Source of the DNA: Cohnella faecalis
GTDB lineage: Bacteria; Bacillota; Bacilli; Paenibacillales; Paenibacillaceae
Length of the DNA: 64,000 nt
Assembly (NCBI RefSeq): GCF_003570905.1
Contig: NZ_QXJM01000052.1
Coordinates: forward strand, 1 to 64,000
Direction: 5' to 3'
Below, piece by piece: positions 8,834-18,026 of the stretch; the stretch's first letter is position 1; the number at the start of each line of letters is the position of its first letter. The notes under the pieces are model-generated. The model saw only the letters and a list, made by a program, of their open reading frames with translations. It did no database searches and was not told the DNA's origin. Both the position numbers and the translations under genes were made by a program.

Positions 8834-8998
8834 CGATGGCACCGCCCTTCGGTTGGTGGTAAAACAAGGAATAGGATGAATCGCTACGAGTATAGCACCG
8901 GGCGCTGACAAATTTCTTACAAGACGATTACCGGCCGAACGTTTGCATCCTGTCGCAGATTGGCAAGAAAAATGTCGACGCATTCGGGAAACAACCTA

Positions 8999-9027
8999 TT
9001 GCCGCCAGGCGCGCATTCCGATATAAT
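8999..9027 (+). promoter_or_regulatory. Promoter of pheB-hom-thrB-pheA-ilvE
   Basis: TTGCCG at 8999-9004, a 17-base spacer and TATAAT at 9022-9027 form a sigma-A type promoter about 45 bases before pheB. A gggagg ribosome site follows near 9058. Confidence 0.65.
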
Positions 9028-9071
9028 GTCCACTATATATAAACATTCGTCTTTCCTGGGAGGACGCAAAA

Positions 9072-9509
9072 ATGGCGGAACGGTATTATGTCGTCCGCGA
9101 GGATTTGCTGCCGGAAGGCATTCTGAAGACGGAGCAGGCCAAAGAGCTGCTGCGTCGAGGAGAAGCGGCCACCATCCACGAGGCGGCTGAACGGGTAGGA
9201 CTTAGCAGAAGCGCGTTCTATAAGTACAAAGACGGCGTCTACTTGCTGGAGCAAACGAACCGGGAACGGATCGTTACGCTGTCCACGGATCTGGAGCATC
9301 GCTCCGGCGTTCTGTCGAAGGTGCTCGGAACGCTCGCTTCAAGCGAAGGCAACGTGCTGACGATCCATCAGTCCATACCGCTTCAAGGGATGGCTAACGT
9401 CGTCGTATCGTTGGACACTTCCAATATGGCCGGCACGCTGACGGAGCTGTCCGATCGGCTGCGCAATATAGACGGAGTGAAACGGGTAGCGATTATCGGA
9501 CGAAGCTAG
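9072..9509 (+). CDS. pheB: ACT-domain protein PheB (UPF0735)
   Basis: 145 residues. A helix-turn-helix-like N-terminus (TIHEAAERVGLSRSAFYKYKDG) is followed by an ACT domain (LEHRSGVLSKVLGTLASSEG, GMANVVVSLD). In Bacillus, pheB sits beside pheA and is thought to be regulatory in phenylalanine/threonine metabolism; the exact role is not established. Here it leads hom-thrB-pheA-ilvE, so an amino-acid-sensing regulatory role fits. Confidence 0.88.
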   Translation: MAERYYVVREDLLPEGILKTEQAKELLRRGEAATIHEAAERVGLSRSAFYKYKDGVYLLEQTNRERIVTLSTDLEHRSGVLSKVLGTLASSEGNVLTIHQSIPLQGMANVVVSLDTSNMAGTLTELSDRLRNIDGVKRVAIIGRS

Positions 9510-9570
9510 GCTAGGCGGCACGAGCAAGATCAACATACGGATTTACGAGAGAGCGGAGGATTACACGAAT

Positions 9571-10857
9571 ATGAAACAAGTTAACGTAGGGCTTCTAGGT
9601 CTGGGCACAGTCGGAACTGGCGTTGTACGCATAGTGGAAGGTCATCGCGAGGATTTGCAAAGCCAGACGGGTTCTCCAATACACATCTCCAAAATATTGG
9701 TGAAGGATCGCGCCAAAACTCGAAGCATTTCCGTAGACAGCTCCAAGCTGACGGAAGATCCGTGGGAAATCGTTCGCGACCCGGCGATTGACGTCATAGT
9801 CGAAGTAATGGGCGGAGTCGGGGAAACGAAGCAATATATTTTGGAAGCGCTGGAGCTGGGCAAGCACGTCGTTACGGCGAACAAGGATTTGATGGCTCTC
9901 CACGGGCAGGAGCTTCTTGCCAAAGCCCGCGAAAAAGGCTGCGACATCTACTATGAAGCGAGCGTAGCCGGAGGCATTCCGATCATCCGCACGCTGATCG
10001 AAGGCTTCTCGTCCGATCGCATCACCAAAATTATGGGGATCGTCAACGGAACGACCAACTACATTTTGACGAAAATGAGCCAAGAGGGCGCGGCGTACGG
10101 CGACGTGCTCAAAGAGGCGCAAGCTCTCGGCTATGCGGAATCGGATCCGACCTCGGATGTCGAAGGATTGGATGCCGCGCGAAAAATGACCATTTTGTCG
10201 ACGCTGGGCTTCCGTGCTAACGTGGCTCTCGACGATGTCGATGTCAAGGGGATCAGCTCCGTCACCCAGGAGGATATCCAATATGCGAAGCAGTTGGGCT
10301 ATGAGGTTAAGCTGCTGGGAATCGCCGAACGTCAGGACGAATATATCAGCGTAGCCGTGGAGCCTACGCTAGTGAAGAAGAGCCATCCGATCGCTTCCGT
10401 TAACGGCGTTTTCAATGCGGTGTACGTATACGGCGAAGCGGTAGGAGAGACGATGTTCTACGGACCCGGCGCAGGAGAGCTTCCGACGGCAACGTCGATC
10501 GTCGCCGACCTGGTCGCCGTCGTCAAAAACTTGAAGCTTGGCGTCAACGGCAAACAAGCTGTCACTTCCTACAAAGAGAAGAAGCTGAAGACCGACGAGC
10601 AGATCGCTTCCAAGTATTTTCTGCTTCTTCATGTGGAGGATCGCGCCGGCGTGCTGGCGCAAATCGCTCAAGTGTTCTCCGACTGCGACGTCAGCATCGA
10701 ATCGGTTATGCAGCCGGCTCCGCCCAACAAAGCGGGAGCGGAGCTCATCATTATTTCGCATAACGCAAGCAAGGCGGCGATGAGCACGGTTCTGAAATCG
10801 TTCGAAAGCTTGTCCGCCGTCCGCGAAATCAAAAGCGTCTATCGGGTTGAAGGCTAA
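9571..10857 (+). CDS. hom: Homoserine dehydrogenase
   Basis: 428 residues. The NAD(P)-binding Rossmann start is GLLGLGTVGTGVVRI. The catalytic-domain segments are GKHVVTANKDLMA, EASVAGGIPIIRTL, GIVNGTTNYILTKM and SDPTSDVEGLDAARK. A C-terminal ACT domain (LLHVEDRAGVLAQIAQVFSD) gives feedback control, probably by threonine. It reduces aspartate semialdehyde to homoserine for threonine and methionine synthesis. Next in the operon is thrB. Confidence 0.96.
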   Translation: MKQVNVGLLGLGTVGTGVVRIVEGHREDLQSQTGSPIHISKILVKDRAKTRSISVDSSKLTEDPWEIVRDPAIDVIVEVMGGVGETKQYILEALELGKHVVTANKDLMALHGQELLAKAREKGCDIYYEASVAGGIPIIRTLIEGFSSDRITKIMGIVNGTTNYILTKMSQEGAAYGDVLKEAQALGYAESDPTSDVEGLDAARKMTILSTLGFRANVALDDVDVKGISSVTQEDIQYAKQLGYEVKLLGIAERQDEYISVAVEPTLVKKSHPIASVNGVFNAVYVYGEAVGETMFYGPGAGELPTATSIVADLVAVVKNLKLGVNGKQAVTSYKEKKLKTDEQIASKYFLLLHVEDRAGVLAQIAQVFSDCDVSIESVMQPAPPNKAGAELIIISHNASKAAMSTVLKSFESLSAVREIKSVYRVEG

Positions 10858-10918
10858 GCGCCGCCGACGGCATCCATTGTCCAAGGGCGAACATTGAAGG
10901 ATTGGAAGAGGTACATTT

Positions 10919-11962
10919 ATGAATAGTGAAACGAATCGCACCGATAGGAAAGACGTCAAAGAAGCGGCTATTCGGCCGGATCGCGCCGTCGTCGTCAAAG
11001 TGCCGGCAAGCACGGCTAATCTCGGCCCTGGCTTCGATACGCTCGGAATGGCGCTGTCGCTGTACGCGTGGGTTTCCCTTCGTCCGTCCTCCGAGACACG
11101 GGTAACTCTCGTTGGCGGCAATCTGGACGGGGTAGCTGTCGATAAGTCCAATCTCATCTATGAGGTTGCGCAATCGGTGTTCCGGCGCGTTGGCGTCGAC
11201 ATCCCGGAGCTTGACATTATTATTAAGAGCGATATTCCGCTGACAAGAGGGCTCGGAAGCAGCGCCTCCGCCATCGTCGGAGCTCTCGTTGCCGCCAACG
11301 AGCTTATCGGGGGCGTACTGTCCGAGCACGAGCTGTTCCAAATGGCGACGGCGCTGGAAAAGCATCCCGACAACGTTGGGGCATCCTTGTTTGGAGGCAT
11401 CATAGCATCGGCGTGGGACGGAACCCGCGCGGAAGCTGTTCGTTTGGAACCGCCGGCAGGCATGGACGTACTGGTGGCTATTCCAGCATTCGAATTGTCG
11501 ACCAAGAAGGCTCGCAACGTCCTTCCGCAGAGCGTCGCGATGGGCGACGCGGTATTCAACGTGAGCCATAGCTCGCTGCTGACGGCTGCGCTTGCGACGG
11601 GAAGGCTCGACCTGCTTAAGATGGCGATGCGAGACCGGCTTCACCAGCCCTATCGCGCGGCGCTCATCCCGGGAATGACGACAATACTGGAAGAAGCGAC
11701 GAACCATGGCGCGCTCGGCGCGGTGCTGTCGGGGGCGGGGCCTACTCTTCTTATGCTGACGGATCGTGCGGAAGCGCGAGGCGGAGAGCTCGAATCGTTC
11801 GTGCGGGAAGTCATGGCGGCGGAAGGAATCGAAGTCGATGCCCGCTGGTTGGAGCCATGCTTGCACGGACCGGCTCATTGGGAGCTGGATACGAGCGCGG
11901 CAGACTATCGCGAACAGCTTGGCCGGCTTCTCGAAGCCGCTCCAGAGGAGGTGCAAGTATGA
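10919..11962 (+). CDS. thrB: Homoserine kinase
   Basis: 347 residues of the GHMP kinase superfamily: VVKVPASTANLGPGFDTLG at the N-terminus, the ATP-binding PLTRGLGSSASAIVGAL loop near residue 102, and the third GHMP motif GAVLSGAGPTLLML. It phosphorylates homoserine on the way to threonine. The N-terminus has about 20 extra charged residues before the conserved start; the ATG used has an agagg ribosome site. The stop overlaps the pheA ATG (ATGA), so translation is coupled. thrC is not in the window. Confidence 0.94.
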   Translation: MNSETNRTDRKDVKEAAIRPDRAVVVKVPASTANLGPGFDTLGMALSLYAWVSLRPSSETRVTLVGGNLDGVAVDKSNLIYEVAQSVFRRVGVDIPELDIIIKSDIPLTRGLGSSASAIVGALVAANELIGGVLSEHELFQMATALEKHPDNVGASLFGGIIASAWDGTRAEAVRLEPPAGMDVLVAIPAFELSTKKARNVLPQSVAMGDAVFNVSHSSLLTAALATGRLDLLKMAMRDRLHQPYRAALIPGMTTILEEATNHGALGAVLSGAGPTLLMLTDRAEARGGELESFVREVMAAEGIEVDARWLEPCLHGPAHWELDTSAADYREQLGRLLEAAPEEVQV

Positions 11963-12846
11963 GTAGAACCGACAAACGGCGATCCGTTGCCGTATTGCCG
12001 CAAGGCACCGTATCCGATGAAGCCATTCGTTATTTTTTCCCGGACGGCGCCACGGATTTCGTCTATTGCAAAATGATATCAGACGTCTTCCAATCGACGG
12101 CAAGCGGAAATACGGACTGGAGCTGCATTCCGATCGAAAATACGATTGACGGATCGGTCAGCCTTCATCTGGACTGGCTTGTCCATGAAGTCGATCTTCC
12201 GATTCGTGCGGAATGGGTTTACCCTTCCATCCAGAATCTGATCGGAAGCTCGAAGGAATTAGGCGGGGAGAACGGTTCGTGGGATCCGTTGAAAATAACG
12301 AAAGTGATGAGCCATCCGGTCGCAATGGCGCAATGCTATCAATTTTTGCGTGCCCGCCTGCCGCATGCCGAGCTGGAGACGCTGCCGAGCACTTCGACGG
12401 CGGTGCGCGCGGTGAAGGATAACCCGGGCAAAGGCTGGGCCGCGATTGGAACGAAGCTGGCTGCTGCGGACAACGAGCTCGATTTGCTTGAGGAAGGCAT
12501 CACCGATCACGACAACAATTTTACGCGGTTTTTGCTGGTCGGCTCCGTTCCTTACGAAAGGCCGGCAACGAAGTTGCTCAAAACGACGATATTGGTCAAC
12601 TTGCCGGAGGACTATCCGGGAGCGCTTCATCAAGTGCTGTCCGCGTTCGCTTGGCGCCGCATCAACCTCTCGAAGATTGAATCGCGCCCTACGAAGAAGA
12701 AGCTGGGCAACTCGTATTTTTACATCGATATCGAGCTTTCTCTCGACAGCGTATTGCTGCCGGCGGCTATCGCCGAAATCGAAGCGATCGGCTGTCAGGT
12801 TCGAATTTTAGGTTCCTACCCTAGCGTGCCTTACGTCAAACGTTAA
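11959..12846 (+). CDS. pheA: Prephenate dehydratase
   Basis: 295 residues. The dehydratase domain holds [31 protein letters not shown] and the catalytic [12 protein letters not shown] motif. The C-terminal ACT domain has the phenylalanine-binding ESRP sequence ([20 protein letters not shown]). It converts prephenate to phenylpyruvate. The N-terminus is atypical: it reads [16 protein letters not shown] where the family normally has a GP.GTFSE-like sequence. The start is the ATG in the ATGA overlap with thrB, preceded by gaggaggtg. Confidence 0.93.
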   Translation: MSRTDKRRSVAVLPQGTVSDEAIRYFFPDGATDFVYCKMISDVFQSTASGNTDWSCIPIENTIDGSVSLHLDWLVHEVDLPIRAEWVYPSIQNLIGSSKELGGENGSWDPLKITKVMSHPVAMAQCYQFLRARLPHAELETLPSTSTAVRAVKDNPGKGWAAIGTKLAAADNELDLLEEGITDHDNNFTRFLLVGSVPYERPATKLLKTTILVNLPEDYPGALHQVLSAFAWRRINLSKIESRPTKKKLGNSYFYIDIELSLDSVLLPAAIAEIEAIGCQVRILGSYPSVPYVKR

Positions 12847-12865
12847 CCGGAGGTGTTCGAGCGGC

Positions 12866-13790
12866 ATGGACGAGCAATGGATATACTTGAACGGGGATTT
12901 CGTCACGAAGGAGAACGCGAAAATATCGGTTTACGACCACGGTTTCTTATACGGGGACGGTATTTTCGAAGGAATCCGGATTTACGACGACAATATTTTC
13001 AGATGCAAGGAGCATTTGGACAGGCTCTACGATTCGGCCAAATCGATCATGCTGGAAATCCCGCTCTCCTACGCGGAGATGCAAGCTGCATTAGTAGAAA
13101 CCATTCGCAAAAACGGCCTGCGCGACGGCTATATCCGACTCATCGTTTCGAGAGGCCCGGGCAATCTGGGGCTTGATCCGACTCATCGTTTCGAGAGGCC
13201 CGGGCAATCTGGGGCTTGATCCGACTCGTTGCCCGAAGGCGTTCGTCATCATTATCGTCGAGCAGCTGTCGATTTACCCGGAAGAGGCTTACCGCGACGG
13301 CCTTCGTTCCGTGTCCGTCAGCCAACGGCGCAACATCCCGGACGCTCTCAACCCTAAGATCAAATCGCTCAATTACTTGAACAATATCCTCGTTAAGCTG
13401 CAAGCGAATCTCGCCGACGTCGGCGAAGCCATTATGCTGAACTCGCAAGGCTATGTGGCGGAAGGGTCCAGCGACAATATTTTCATCGTGAAAAAGGGAG
13501 TCGTATGGACGCCGCCCACGTATGTCGGGGCGCTTGAAGGAGTTACGCGGGGAGCGATCATGGATTTGTGCGGGCGGCTTGGCATTCCATTGAAGGAAGA
13601 GCCGTTCACGCTTCATGACGTTTATACGGCCGACGAGGTGTTTTTTACAGGTACGGCTGCCGAAGTCATCGCCGTTCGCGAGGTTGACGGCCGTGTGATC
13701 GGCGAAGGCAAAGCCGGACCGGTCACGACGGAATTGTTAAGGCAGTTCCGGGCCATCGTGTCGCAAGAAGGAGTTCGAGTGTACGACTAA
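12866..13790 (+). pseudogene. ilvE: Branched-chain amino-acid aminotransferase IlvE, interrupted by a 43-bp tandem duplication
   Basis: Class IV PLP aminotransferase. The first frame opens [20 protein letters not shown] and has the [15 protein letters not shown] motif. The second holds LNPKIKSLNYLNN with the PLP lysine, EGSSDNIFIV, EGVTRGAIMDLC and DEVFFTGTAAEV. The frames are separated because 13135-13177 is repeated exactly at 13178-13220. The unit is 43 bases, so the frame moves by one and the first reading stops at 13219. Removing one copy gives an uninterrupted 293-residue protein reading [22 protein letters not shown] seven-base repeat (ccgactc) bounds the duplicated block, typical of slippage. 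Last gene of the pheB operon. Confidence 0.9.
13135..13220 (+). repeat. 43-bp perfect tandem duplication inside ilvE
   Basis: Copies at 13135-13177 and 13178-13220 are identical, starting ccgactcatcgtttcgagag and ending ggggcttgat. The next bases (ccgactc) begin a third partial copy of seven bases. Confidence 0.98.
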
Positions 13791-13797
13791 GCTTGTA

Positions 13798-13838
13798 TAG
13801 GAACCGTCCGGCCATTGGAAGATGGCTGGGCGGTTTTT
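13798..13838 (+). terminator. Intrinsic terminator after ilvE
   Basis: aaccgtccggccat pairs with atggctgggcggtt around tggaag, followed by a T run. Array 2 starts about 23 bases later. Confidence 0.75.
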
Positions 13839-13860
13839 ATATTTCATTGTATAACCGGCC

Positions 13861-14620
13861 AGTAACCCGCCCAAACCTCGCTAAATCGCCGAAACCTCCG
13901 TCCGCGTTGCCAGTAACCCAACGATACCCGGCTAAATTGCCGAAGCCTCTGATGGCACTGCCAGTAACCCGCCCAAACCTCGCTAAATCACCGAAACCTC
14001 CGTCCGCGTTGCCAGTAACCCAACGCTACCCGGCTAAATTGCCGGAACCTCTGATGGCACTGCCAGTAACCCGCCCAAACCTCGCTAAATCGCCGAAACC
14101 TCCGTCCGCGTCGCCAGTAACCCAACGATACCCGAATAAATTGCCGAAGCCTCTGATGGCACTGCCAGTAACCCGCCCAAACCTCGCTAAATCGCCGAAA
14201 CCTCCGTCCACGTTGCAAGTAAAACCCAACGATACCCGGCTAAATTGCCGGAACCTCTGATGGCACTGCCAGTAACCCGCCCAAACCTCACTAAATCGCC
14301 GAAACCTCCGTCCGCGTTGCCAGTAACCCAACGATACCCGGCTAAATTGCCGGAACCTCTGATGGCACTGCCAGTAACCCGCCCAAACCTCGCTAAATCA
14401 CCGAAACCTCCGTTCGCGTTGCCAGTAACCCAACGATACCCGGCTAAATTGCCGAAGCCTCTGATGGCACTGCCAGTAACCCGCCCAAACCTCGCTAAAT
14501 CACCGAAACCTCCGTCCGCGTTGCCAGTAACCCAACGATACCCGGCTAAATTGCCGAAGCCTCTGATGGCACTGCCAGTAACCTGCCCAACCCTCGCTAA
14601 ATCGCCAAGCACCACTGATA
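13861..14620 (+). repeat. Array 2: 102-bp composite tandem repeat made of two 51-bp half-units
   Basis: Half-unit A starts agtaacccgcccaaacctcg and half-unit B starts agtaacccaacgatacccgg. Each is 51 bases, and both contain ctaaat.gccgaa.cctc, so B probably arose from A. A and B alternate from 13861 (A 13861, B 13912, A 13963 and so on) for about fifteen half-units, the last (14576) degenerate. The only period slip is one extra base in the B copy at 14218. It lies between ilvE and the safA-like gene. Open frames across it are a by-product of the 51-base period; one copy has a stop in the best minus frame. I see no other feature between the array end and 14775 apart from an AT-rich stretch near 14627-14665. 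Confidence 0.95.
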
Positions 14621-14775
14621 CTTTATTCAATAACAGGGCCGATATTTTAAATATAAATTGTGCAGCTTTTTTCCGGTAATGATGTCAAATGCCCAACACC
14701 TGCATAGGATGTAAAGATTGAGAGAGGGCTAATGCCCCGCTCGTGAATGACGACAAGCTATCAGGAGGGAACGGC

Positions 14776-16398
14776 GTGAAAATCCATATGGTTAAAAAAG
14801 GGGATACGTTGTATCTGATTGCGCAAAAGTACAACGTATCGCTCGAAGACGTTTTGAAGGCGAATCCGGAAATCGAAAACCCAGACGTCATCGACGTCGG
14901 AATGAAGGTGAAGATTCCGGGGCCTCCAACGCCGGCGCTATTGCACCAGCATATCGTTCAGCAGGGCGATACGTTATGGAAGCTGTCCAAAGCGTGGGAA
15001 TACCGCTGGAGGAAATGATCAAAGCCAATAAACAGCTCAAAAATCCCAACGTGCTGTTAACGGGAGAAGTCGTCAATATTCCGAAGCTTGCTCCGGCGGG
15101 GAACATCACGATTCAACTGGCGGGCAACATCACGACATGAGTCATCATGGCAAAGCCAATACGGGAGTCATGCACGGCGGAACGGAAAAGCCGAGCACCT
15201 CCGTCAAACCGAGCACGGAAGTGCTGCCGGAGGTGCCAACTCCACTGCCCGCACCGACTCCATTGCCCGCACCGACTCCGCTCCCGGTCGCTCCGATTGC
15301 GCCAGCGCCATATCCTATCGCACCAATTGCGCCAATCGTGCATGCGCCAGCGCCATACCCCGTCGCCCCTGTATCGCCTATCGCAAACGCCCCAATGCCG
15401 ATCCATCATGCGCCTTCTTACGGTTATGGCGTTCAAGAGCATGTCGATCTGTTCAAGCAATACAATGTGCCTGCGGTGGAAGCAATGGCACCGATCGCTT
15501 CGCCCGTCTACCCGTACCCTATGCCTGTTAGCCCTGTTTCGACGGGGGGCACGGTTACGGTCATTACGACCACACAACCGCCGTTGCGCCGGTCACCTCT
15601 CCGGTTGAAGAAGAATGCTATGAATATACGCAAGGCATAGGCACGCTCCCGGGCTTGCCGATTGCTCCGATCGGCACTCTCCCGGGTCTTCCGGTCGCGC
15701 CGATCGGTACACTTCCGGGCTATCCGATAGCGCCAATCGGTACGCTGCCAGGTTTGCCGATCGCGCCGATCGGTACGATTCCGGGCTATCCGATCGCGCC
15801 GATCGGTACGCTCCCGGGCTTGCCGACTGCGCCTATCGGCGGAATCCCGAATATGCCGATAGCGCCAATTGGCACGCTTCCTGGGCTGCCGATCACGCCA
15901 ATCGGCACTCTTCCGGGCTTCCCGGTCTACGCAGCCCCTGTCAAGCATGGCTGCAAGCCTTGCCAAGCGCCGACTCCGGTATGGCCGACTCCGTTAGCGG
16001 CTAGTCCGCTGGCGGTCAGTCCGTCTTCCGTCGGTCCGGCCGGTGTCGGTCCCAACGGCTATTACGACGGAGGGTACGGGTCCAATGTCGCAGCCGCAAA
16101 TGTTCATGTCCACGCTGCGCATGCAGCCCATGCCCATTACCCGTATGGAGCTCCGACGAGCGTGTCGCCGTTATCGGCTGCCCCGGTCGAATACCCTTAT
16201 TACTCGGATCAGCAGCATGGGCTGTCTTCCTCCAGCGGCTATTACGATCCGAAGGAGCCGCGTCTACATGCCTCGGAGGAAGAAGATCAGCTTGAACAAA
16301 CGACAAAGCGGGTCTCCGTTAAACCTAAGTCCAAATCGTCAGCCGCCAGACAGAGCAAGCCCAAACGCAGGGGAAGCTTGCCTTGGATTAAAAGTTAA
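14776..16398 (+). pseudogene. safA: SafA-like LysM spore coat/cortex protein with Pro-rich repeats, three apparent frameshifts
   Basis: The GTG at 14776 follows a strong tcaggaggga site. Two LysM domains (HMVKKGDTLYLIAQKYNVSL and HIVQQGDTLWKLSKAWGIPL) would bind peptidoglycan. A Pro/Ala-rich linker and about nine copies of an 11-residue repeat around LPGLPIAPIGT (15640-15930) follow, then a basic Ser/Lys tail. The layout matches SafA/SpoVID-associated morphogenetic proteins of the spore coat-cortex interface. The frame breaks near 14996 (GGG), 15122 (GGG) and 15571-15582. Each is cured by one added base and together they give a 541-residue protein ending at 16398, consistent with sequencing error. 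It lies just upstream of the sporulation gene bofC. Confidence 0.75.
15640..15930 (+). repeat. 33-bp coding repeats (LPGLPIAPIGT) in the safA-like gene
   Basis: Successive units encode GTLPGLPIAPI, GTLPGLPVAPI, GTLPGYPIAPI and close variants, changing mainly at synonymous sites. It is a protein-level low-complexity repeat. Confidence 0.85.
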
Positions 16399-16451
16399 CG
16401 AATAGCGAATATTGCCGGAATCCCCAGGGAACACTGGAAAAAAAGGCAGGG

Positions 16452-17159
16452 ATGGGGATTCCGGTGCTGCGCTCACGTGTAATGAAGGAACTTAAAAAAA
16501 GACTTAAGCGGAAAAAATGGCCCGTCTGGTCACTAGGTTTAGTGGCGGCGATCTTTCTGATTTCGGCGGCGGTCGGAGCGGCTTCCGTTTATTTGATCGT
16601 TTCATCCGGCAAGACGGAACGGGTGGCCGAAGCTTGGTCTCCGGTTATTTCGGCGGACGAGCCCGGGGTGGACGCCACGCCGCGAGAACGGACGCTTCAC
16701 TCGTTGTCCAGGTGGAACGGCGAAGTCGAGGTCGTGCTCCACCGCGTTTATTTATGCGGGGAAGAGACGCGCATGTTAGGCCGGCACGCGACGTCCGAAG
16801 CTCGCGATCTGCTGATCTCCCATTTGGATTGGGACGCGAAGTTCGATCGAACAGGAACCGTCGTTATGGAGGAGAAGATCGACGATTTGTCACCAGCCTG
16901 CAGAAGCACCTCCTATATCGGTCTGGACGAGGACGGCAATCTGTCGCTGTTCGACGGTCCGCCGCGCAAAGATAACGTTGTGCGCACTTTTTTTCAGCTT
17001 GACGTTGGTTTGCTCGAATCCAGCCTTTCCAAAGAACGGCTGCACGAGCTGGCCAACGGGATCAAAGTATCGGACAAGGACGAATATAACAGCGTTCTGT
17101 CTACTTTCAGCGATTATGCGCTGGAAAGATCGGAAAGCGTTCTGCAGCCCAGGACGTAA
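16452..17159 (+). CDS. bofC: BofC, forespore regulator of the sigma-K checkpoint
   Basis: 235 residues. A single hydrophobic anchor or signal (VWSLGLVAAIFLISAAVGAA) is followed by the BofC core: VVLHRVYLCGEETRMLG, EEKIDDLSPACRSTSYIGLD, GNLSLFDGPP, VVRTFFQLDV and GIKVSDKDEYNSVLSTFSDY. BofC is secreted from the forespore and restrains SpoIVB, the protease that triggers SpoIVFA/SpoIVFB. The start could also be the ATG 27 bases downstream (MKELKKRLKRKK), which would give a more usual signal sequence. It precedes ruvC, separated by a terminator. Confidence 0.9.
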   Translation: MGIPVLRSRVMKELKKRLKRKKWPVWSLGLVAAIFLISAAVGAASVYLIVSSGKTERVAEAWSPVISADEPGVDATPRERTLHSLSRWNGEVEVVLHRVYLCGEETRMLGRHATSEARDLLISHLDWDAKFDRTGTVVMEEKIDDLSPACRSTSYIGLDEDGNLSLFDGPPRKDNVVRTFFQLDVGLLESSLSKERLHELANGIKVSDKDEYNSVLSTFSDYALERSESVLQPRT

Positions 17160-17222
17160 CGGGACAAGCGGACTCGAAAACCATAGCATCCCATACGAAA
17201 ATGAGCACAGACCACGTCACGG

Positions 17223-17253
17223 AAAAGACGCTCGAACGCGAACGTCTTTTTTT
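17223..17253 (+). terminator. Intrinsic terminator after bofC
   Basis: aaaagacg and cgtctttt form a stem with additional pairing in the loop, followed by T residues. Confidence 0.7.
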
Positions 17254-17522
17254 GCCGTTCAATCATTGCTAGGCGACTGCTTGCAGGTTAAAACTCCCCA
17301 TTCGATAAAATGACGGAACGAGAGGTGCCGCTTTTCAGCAAAAATTTGGCGGTTGGCCGGGGTTTCATGAGAGGGAACGGCGCTTTAGGGCGCATCTTCG
17401 CGTTTCATTGCGGCCTCGTGCTGGCGCCGTTATGTTCTCCTTCCGTTCTCATTGGCGGCAACATTTGATATAATCAGATGAACGCGAAAGAGAACGATAC
17501 ATAAGAACGGGGGAACATCCCT
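17254..17522 (+). promoter_or_regulatory. Non-coding region before ruvC with a possible promoter
   Basis: No gene is apparent here. A TATAAT lies at 17469-17474 with a weak TTCTCA 17 bases upstream at 17446-17451. This may drive ruvCAB. The ruvC ribosome site is cgggggaac just before its ATG. Confidence 0.4.
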
Positions 17523-18026
17523 ATGCGGGTGCTTGGAATCGACCCCGGAATCGCCATAATGGGCTTCGGATTCATCGATAAAATCGGGCATAAGCTCGTG
17601 CCGGTGCAATACGGCTGCATCGAGACGGAAGCGGGCACGCTTCCCGAGGTGCGGCTCAAACAAATCTATGAAGCTTCCTGCTCGCTGCTAGACAAGTATA
17701 AGCCGGATACGGTAGCGGTAGAGAAGCTGTTCTTCAATCGCAACGTCACAACCGCATTCAGCGTCGGACAAGCGCGCGGAGTGTTGTTGCTCGCCGCCGC
17801 CCAGAGAGGCTTGCCGATCGGGGAATACACGCCGATGCAGGTTAAGCAAGCCGTCGTCGGTTACGGAGCCGCGGAGAAGAAGCAGGTGCAGGAGATGGTC
17901 AAAATGTTTCTGAAGCTGTCCGTCGTACCCAAGCCGGACGACGTTGCGGACGCGCTCGCGGTCGCCGTCTGTCATGCGCATTCCTACTCGTTGAACGATA
18001 AGCTGAACGGAGCGAAGCGTAGATGA
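17523..18026 (+). CDS. ruvC: Holliday junction resolvase RuvC
   Basis: 167 residues. The N-terminal strand carries the first catalytic aspartate (VLGIDPGIAIMG). The second acidic site is in AVEKLFFNRNV, and the C-terminal pair is in KPDDVADALAVAVCHAH. It cleaves Holliday junctions with RuvAB. The stop overlaps the ruvA ATG, so the two are coupled. Confidence 0.96.
   Translation: MRVLGIDPGIAIMGFGFIDKIGHKLVPVQYGCIETEAGTLPEVRLKQIYEASCSLLDKYKPDTVAVEKLFFNRNVTTAFSVGQARGVLLLAAAQRGLPIGEYTPMQVKQAVVGYGAAEKKQVQEMVKMFLKLSVVPKPDDVADALAVAVCHAHSYSLNDKLNGAKRR

Noticed and set aside
8834-8983. Extended N-terminus of the HD-GYP protein
   Set aside because: The extra residues (Cys/Arg-rich, starting MRRHFSCQS) look like translated promoter sequence, and a ribosome-site-like gggcgg precedes the ATG at 8833.
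13793-14679. Proline-rich or glycine-rich reading frames across array 2
   Set aside because: Same artefact of a 51-base period. The best minus frame has a stop in the copy at 14014 and a frame change at 14218.
14776-16398. Programmed ribosomal frameshifting in the safA-like gene
   Set aside because: Three shifts at different ordinary sequences, with no slippery heptamer or stimulatory structure, fit missing bases better.
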